64,000 bases of DNA from Parashewanella tropica. GTDB lineage: Bacteria; Pseudomonadota; Gammaproteobacteria; Enterobacterales; Shewanellaceae. The notes beneath the pieces are model-generated. The model did not search any database, had not been told where the DNA came from, and saw only the letters and a list, made by a program, of their open reading frames with translations. A program made the position numbers and the translations under genes. The stretch is taken from assembly GCF_004358445.1 (NCBI RefSeq), contig NZ_CP037951.1, positions 3,814,001 through 3,878,000 of the forward strand. Direction: 5' to 3'. Within the stretch, counting starts at the first letter, position 1. Every line of letters starts with the position of its first letter. Below are positions 61,632-64,000 of this stretch, one piece after another.

Positions 61632-64000
61632 GTGCTGTTGCCATAGAGAAACTCAAAGAGCAGTGGCAACGAGAAAACTCCGTTGATGAATTTATTCCTT
61701 ACCAAGCACACGTAGACGAACACACCATCAAAACTCATAGCGGCGATTATTTGCAGATCATCAAGCTGCAAGGTGTAGCACATGAGTCGGCTGAACCTGA
61801 GCAAGTGAACTTATGGAAAGAGCAGTTCAATTTGATGCTGCGAAATATCGCCAGCCCTCATGTGTGTTTATGGACGCATCTTATTCGTCGTGAATCCAAG
61901 ATTGTTCCAAAAGGCGAGTTTCATTCTGAGTTTGATAAGCAGTTAAATCAGAAATATATTGATAAAATTTGCCAAAGCCAGTTAATGGTCAATGAGCTTT
62001 ACCTAACCGTTATCTATCGTGATACCAATGTACCGCTTAAATCAAAGCTAAAGATAAAATCTCCCACTGTAGAACAGTTACTTGCCGAGCAAAAACAAGC
62101 CATATCAGCATTAAATGACGTTGTTAGTACGGTTTTATCATCATTGGAAAGTTATCAGCCTAAACGGTTAGGTATCTACACCAAAGATGTTATCGACAAA
62201 GAAAAAGTGAAAGGGAAAGTATTCTACAGCGACTTACTAACGCTTTTAGATTATCTGACCAATGGCGAGTGGCAACCCAGAGCCATTACCACTGCTGATA
62301 TTTCAAAGTCATTGCCCAGAGCAAGACCATTATTTTCTGATAACACCTTTGCCCTGAAAGGCATTACGCAAACCCGTTTGGGCGCGTGTTTAAGCATTAA
62401 GGAGTACCCTGAACACACCGAAGCGGGTTTGCTTAATGCACTTTTATCGGCACCGTTTGAGTTTGTGCTAACTCAAAGTTTTCAGTTTCTATCAAAGCCT
62501 GTGGCTACTGAGATTTTATTGCGCCAACAAAAAAGGCTGACCGCCACAGGGGATTTTGCTCATTCCCAAGTGGATGCCATTGATATTGGATTAGATGATT
62601 TAACCGCTGGACGCATGGTTTATGGCGAACATCATTTGGTGTTAACCGTATTGACGGACACGACAGAAACCCTTGATAAGCATCTTTCAGCACTAAAATC
62701 CGAGCTCGCCGACCAAGCCATAATTCTCACTAGAGATGATTTGTCGATTCAATCAGCGTTCTACTCACAGCTGCCAGCCAACAGTCGCTATCGTCCTCGC
62801 CCAGCCCGAATATCTTCTCGTAACTTTGCTGGTTTTTGCAGTTTTCATAATTATCCCTCTGGACAAGTTTGCGGCAATCAATGGGGCGATGCAGTAACGG
62901 TATTGCAAACGGCGTCTGGTGCGCCATACTACTTCAACTTTCATGAACCCCACTCTCATCCACAAGAGCTGCGGTTAAACCAAGTCCTAGTTCATGAAAG
63001 TCGTGAAGCTAAGGAAGACTTGCTCAGGGATGAGTATCACGCTTTAGGTAATACCTTAATCATCGGTGCTTCTGGCTCTGGTAAAACGGTACTACAAGGC
63101 TTTTTGATTTCCCAAAGTAAGAAATATGTGCCAACACAAATCATCTTCGATAAAGACCGTGGTTTAGAGATCTATGTTCGTGCTACTCAAGGGTTATATC
63201 TACCACTGCAAATGGGTAAGCCCACTGGTTTTAATCCCTTTCAGCTTGAACCCACAGCCGACAATATACTGTTTATCACCGCTTTGATTACCAAGCTTTG
63301 CGGTGGCGAGTTACCTCACCAACATCAACAAGACTTGGCTGATGCCGTAAAAGGCGTAATGAGTTTACCTAAGCCGCAACGCCGTTTAAGTCGCTGTTTG
63401 GAATTTCTTGACCCAGTAGACCCAAATGGTTGTAGCTCAAGACTACAAAAGTGGTGTCGTGGCGGTGAACTATCCTGGGTTTTGGATAACGAAATTGATG
63501 AACTATCTATCACTAATCAAACTTTGTTTGGCTTTGATGTCACAGAGTTTTTAGATATTGAAGAAATCCGTACGCCTATTGTGATGTATCTGTTTTATCG
63601 CATCGAAAAACTGATTGATGGTCGAAAGCTGCAAATTTTTATGGATGAGTTTTGGAAGCTATTAGCTGACGAATACTTTGAAGATTTGGCTCAAAACAAA
63701 CAGAAAGTCATTCGTAAACAAAACGGCATTATGGTGTATGGCACTCAATCGGTCAGGGATGTCCTTAATTCACCCATAGCTCATACCCTGATTGAGCAAT
63801 GTGCCACTCTAATTTTAATGCCCAACTCCAAAACTCGACGTGATGATTATATGGATGGTTTACATCTTACAGAACGTGAATTTGAGCTTATTAGCACTGA
63901 GCTGCAACCCAACTCTCGACAATTCATCATCAAGCAAGGCCATGAAAGTGTTGTCGCTAAATTAGACTTGAACGGTTTTGATGATGAACTGGCGGTGATC
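61628..64000 (+). CDS. virB4: Type IV secretion ATPase VirB4 (runs off window)
   Basis: The frame is open for 791 codons to the window edge. The N-terminal CagE/TrbE/VirB domain is followed by Walker A GASGSGKT at residues 480-487 and Walker B IFMDE with D673-E674. VirB4 powers pilus assembly and substrate transfer. Families are about 800-850 residues, so little is missing. The start ATGA overlaps the virB3 stop. An intact ATPase argues that the element can conjugate if the rest is present. Confidence 0.93.
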   Translation, partial: MSAVAIEKLKEQWQRENSVDEFIPYQAHVDEHTIKTHSGDYLQIIKLQGVAHESAEPEQVNLWKEQFNLMLRNIASPHVCLWTHLIRRESKIVPKGEFHSEFDKQLNQKYIDKICQSQLMVNELYLTVIYRDTNVPLKSKLKIKSPTVEQLLAEQKQAISALNDVVSTVLSSLESYQPKRLGIYTKDVIDKEKVKGKVFYSDLLTLLDYLTNGEWQPRAITTADISKSLPRARPLFSDNTFALKGITQTRLGACLSIKEYPEHTEAGLLNALLSAPFEFVLTQSFQFLSKPVATEILLRQQKRLTATGDFAHSQVDAIDIGLDDLTAGRMVYGEHHLVLTVLTDTTETLDKHLSALKSELADQAIILTRDDLSIQSAFYSQLPANSRYRPRPARISSRNFAGFCSFHNYPSGQVCGNQWGDAVTVLQTASGAPYYFNFHEPHSHPQELRLNQVLVHESREAKEDLLRDEYHALGNTLIIGASGSGKTVLQGFLISQSKKYVPTQIIFDKDRGLEIYVRATQGLYLPLQMGKPTGFNPFQLEPTADNILFITALITKLCGGELPHQHQQDLADAVKGVMSLPKPQRRLSRCLEFLDPVDPNGCSSRLQKWCRGGELSWVLDNEIDELSITNQTLFGFDVTEFLDIEEIRTPIVMYLFYRIEKLIDGRKLQIFMDEFWKLLADEYFEDLAQNKQKVIRKQNGIMVYGTQSVRDVLNSPIAHTLIEQCATLILMPNSKTRRDDYMDGLHLTEREFELISTELQPNSRQFIIKQGHESVVAKLDLNGFDDELAVI

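Noticed and set aside
1-64000. CRISPR array or prophage
   Set aside because: No regularly spaced repeats and no phage structural or lysis genes were seen; the repeats found are isolated pairs.

Overview
The window looks like chromosome from a marine gammaproteobacterium of the Shewanella / Parashewanella type. This rests on gene content and order: the hut genes, gmk-rpoZ-spoT, yibN-secB-gpsA divergent from gpmI-envC-ctpA-yibQ, and an MtnC with the Shewanella-like DTAGTTT signature. It also rests on the many large proteins of no recognisable family between housekeeping genes. The species assignment is inference; no rRNA or complete tRNA is present.

Layout. 1-7.1 kb: an effector-like unknown protein, then histidine utilisation (hutI divergent from hutC-hutU-hutH) with a perfect palindromic operator. 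7.1-12.2 kb: two large, distantly paralogous unknown proteins on the minus strand. 12.4-18.0 kb: a SIMPL protein, a YjjG-like HAD phosphatase, mtnC, a HAD-like protein lacking the catalytic aspartates, a thioesterase and an acyl-CoA ligase preceded by a 266-bp inverted-repeat element. 18.5-29.4 kb: an S33 hydrolase with a NatAB-type ABC exporter, two unknown proteins, a ThrE-type exporter, an Omp85-like protein and a large lipoprotein. 29.4-30.7 kb: an intact IS3-family element with a 3-bp target duplication. 30.8-36.5 kb: a membrane protein, gmk-rpoZ-spoT, ridA and trmH. 36.5-39.4 kb: two unknown paralogues with a repeated helical unit. 39.7-45.6 kb: an orphan TupA-like binding protein, a three-gene YbhGFSR-type exporter, a structured RNA candidate, a small unknown protein and rlmF. 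45.8-49.9 kb: vapBC, a YhiN-type flavoprotein, gpsA, secB and yibN. 50.1-57.2 kb: gpmI-envC-ctpA-yibQ, a YkgJ-type protein and a polytopic membrane protein.

57.3 kb to the end is mobile DNA. Two direct repeats of about 305 bp, 1,636 bp apart, each begin with the same 45-nt 3' portion of a tRNA-Pro(GGG) gene, the usual footprint of a tyrosine-integrase element. Between them lie a truncated toxin with its XRE antitoxin and an apparently intact Phd/ParE pair. Beyond the second repeat are two unknown genes and the start of a type IV secretion operon (virB2, virB3, virB4), which runs off the window. The simplest reading is the left end of an integrative conjugative element, plus the relic of an earlier related element in tandem. 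Integrase, relaxase and the intact tRNA-Pro should lie to the right.

The least explained content is the set of unknown genes at 21, 7138, 10210, 14706, 22625, 36476, 37819 and 43954. Several carry repeated TGTTAAT/ATTAACA-like sites in their upstream regions and may form a regulon, possibly of secreted effectors. That link is inference.
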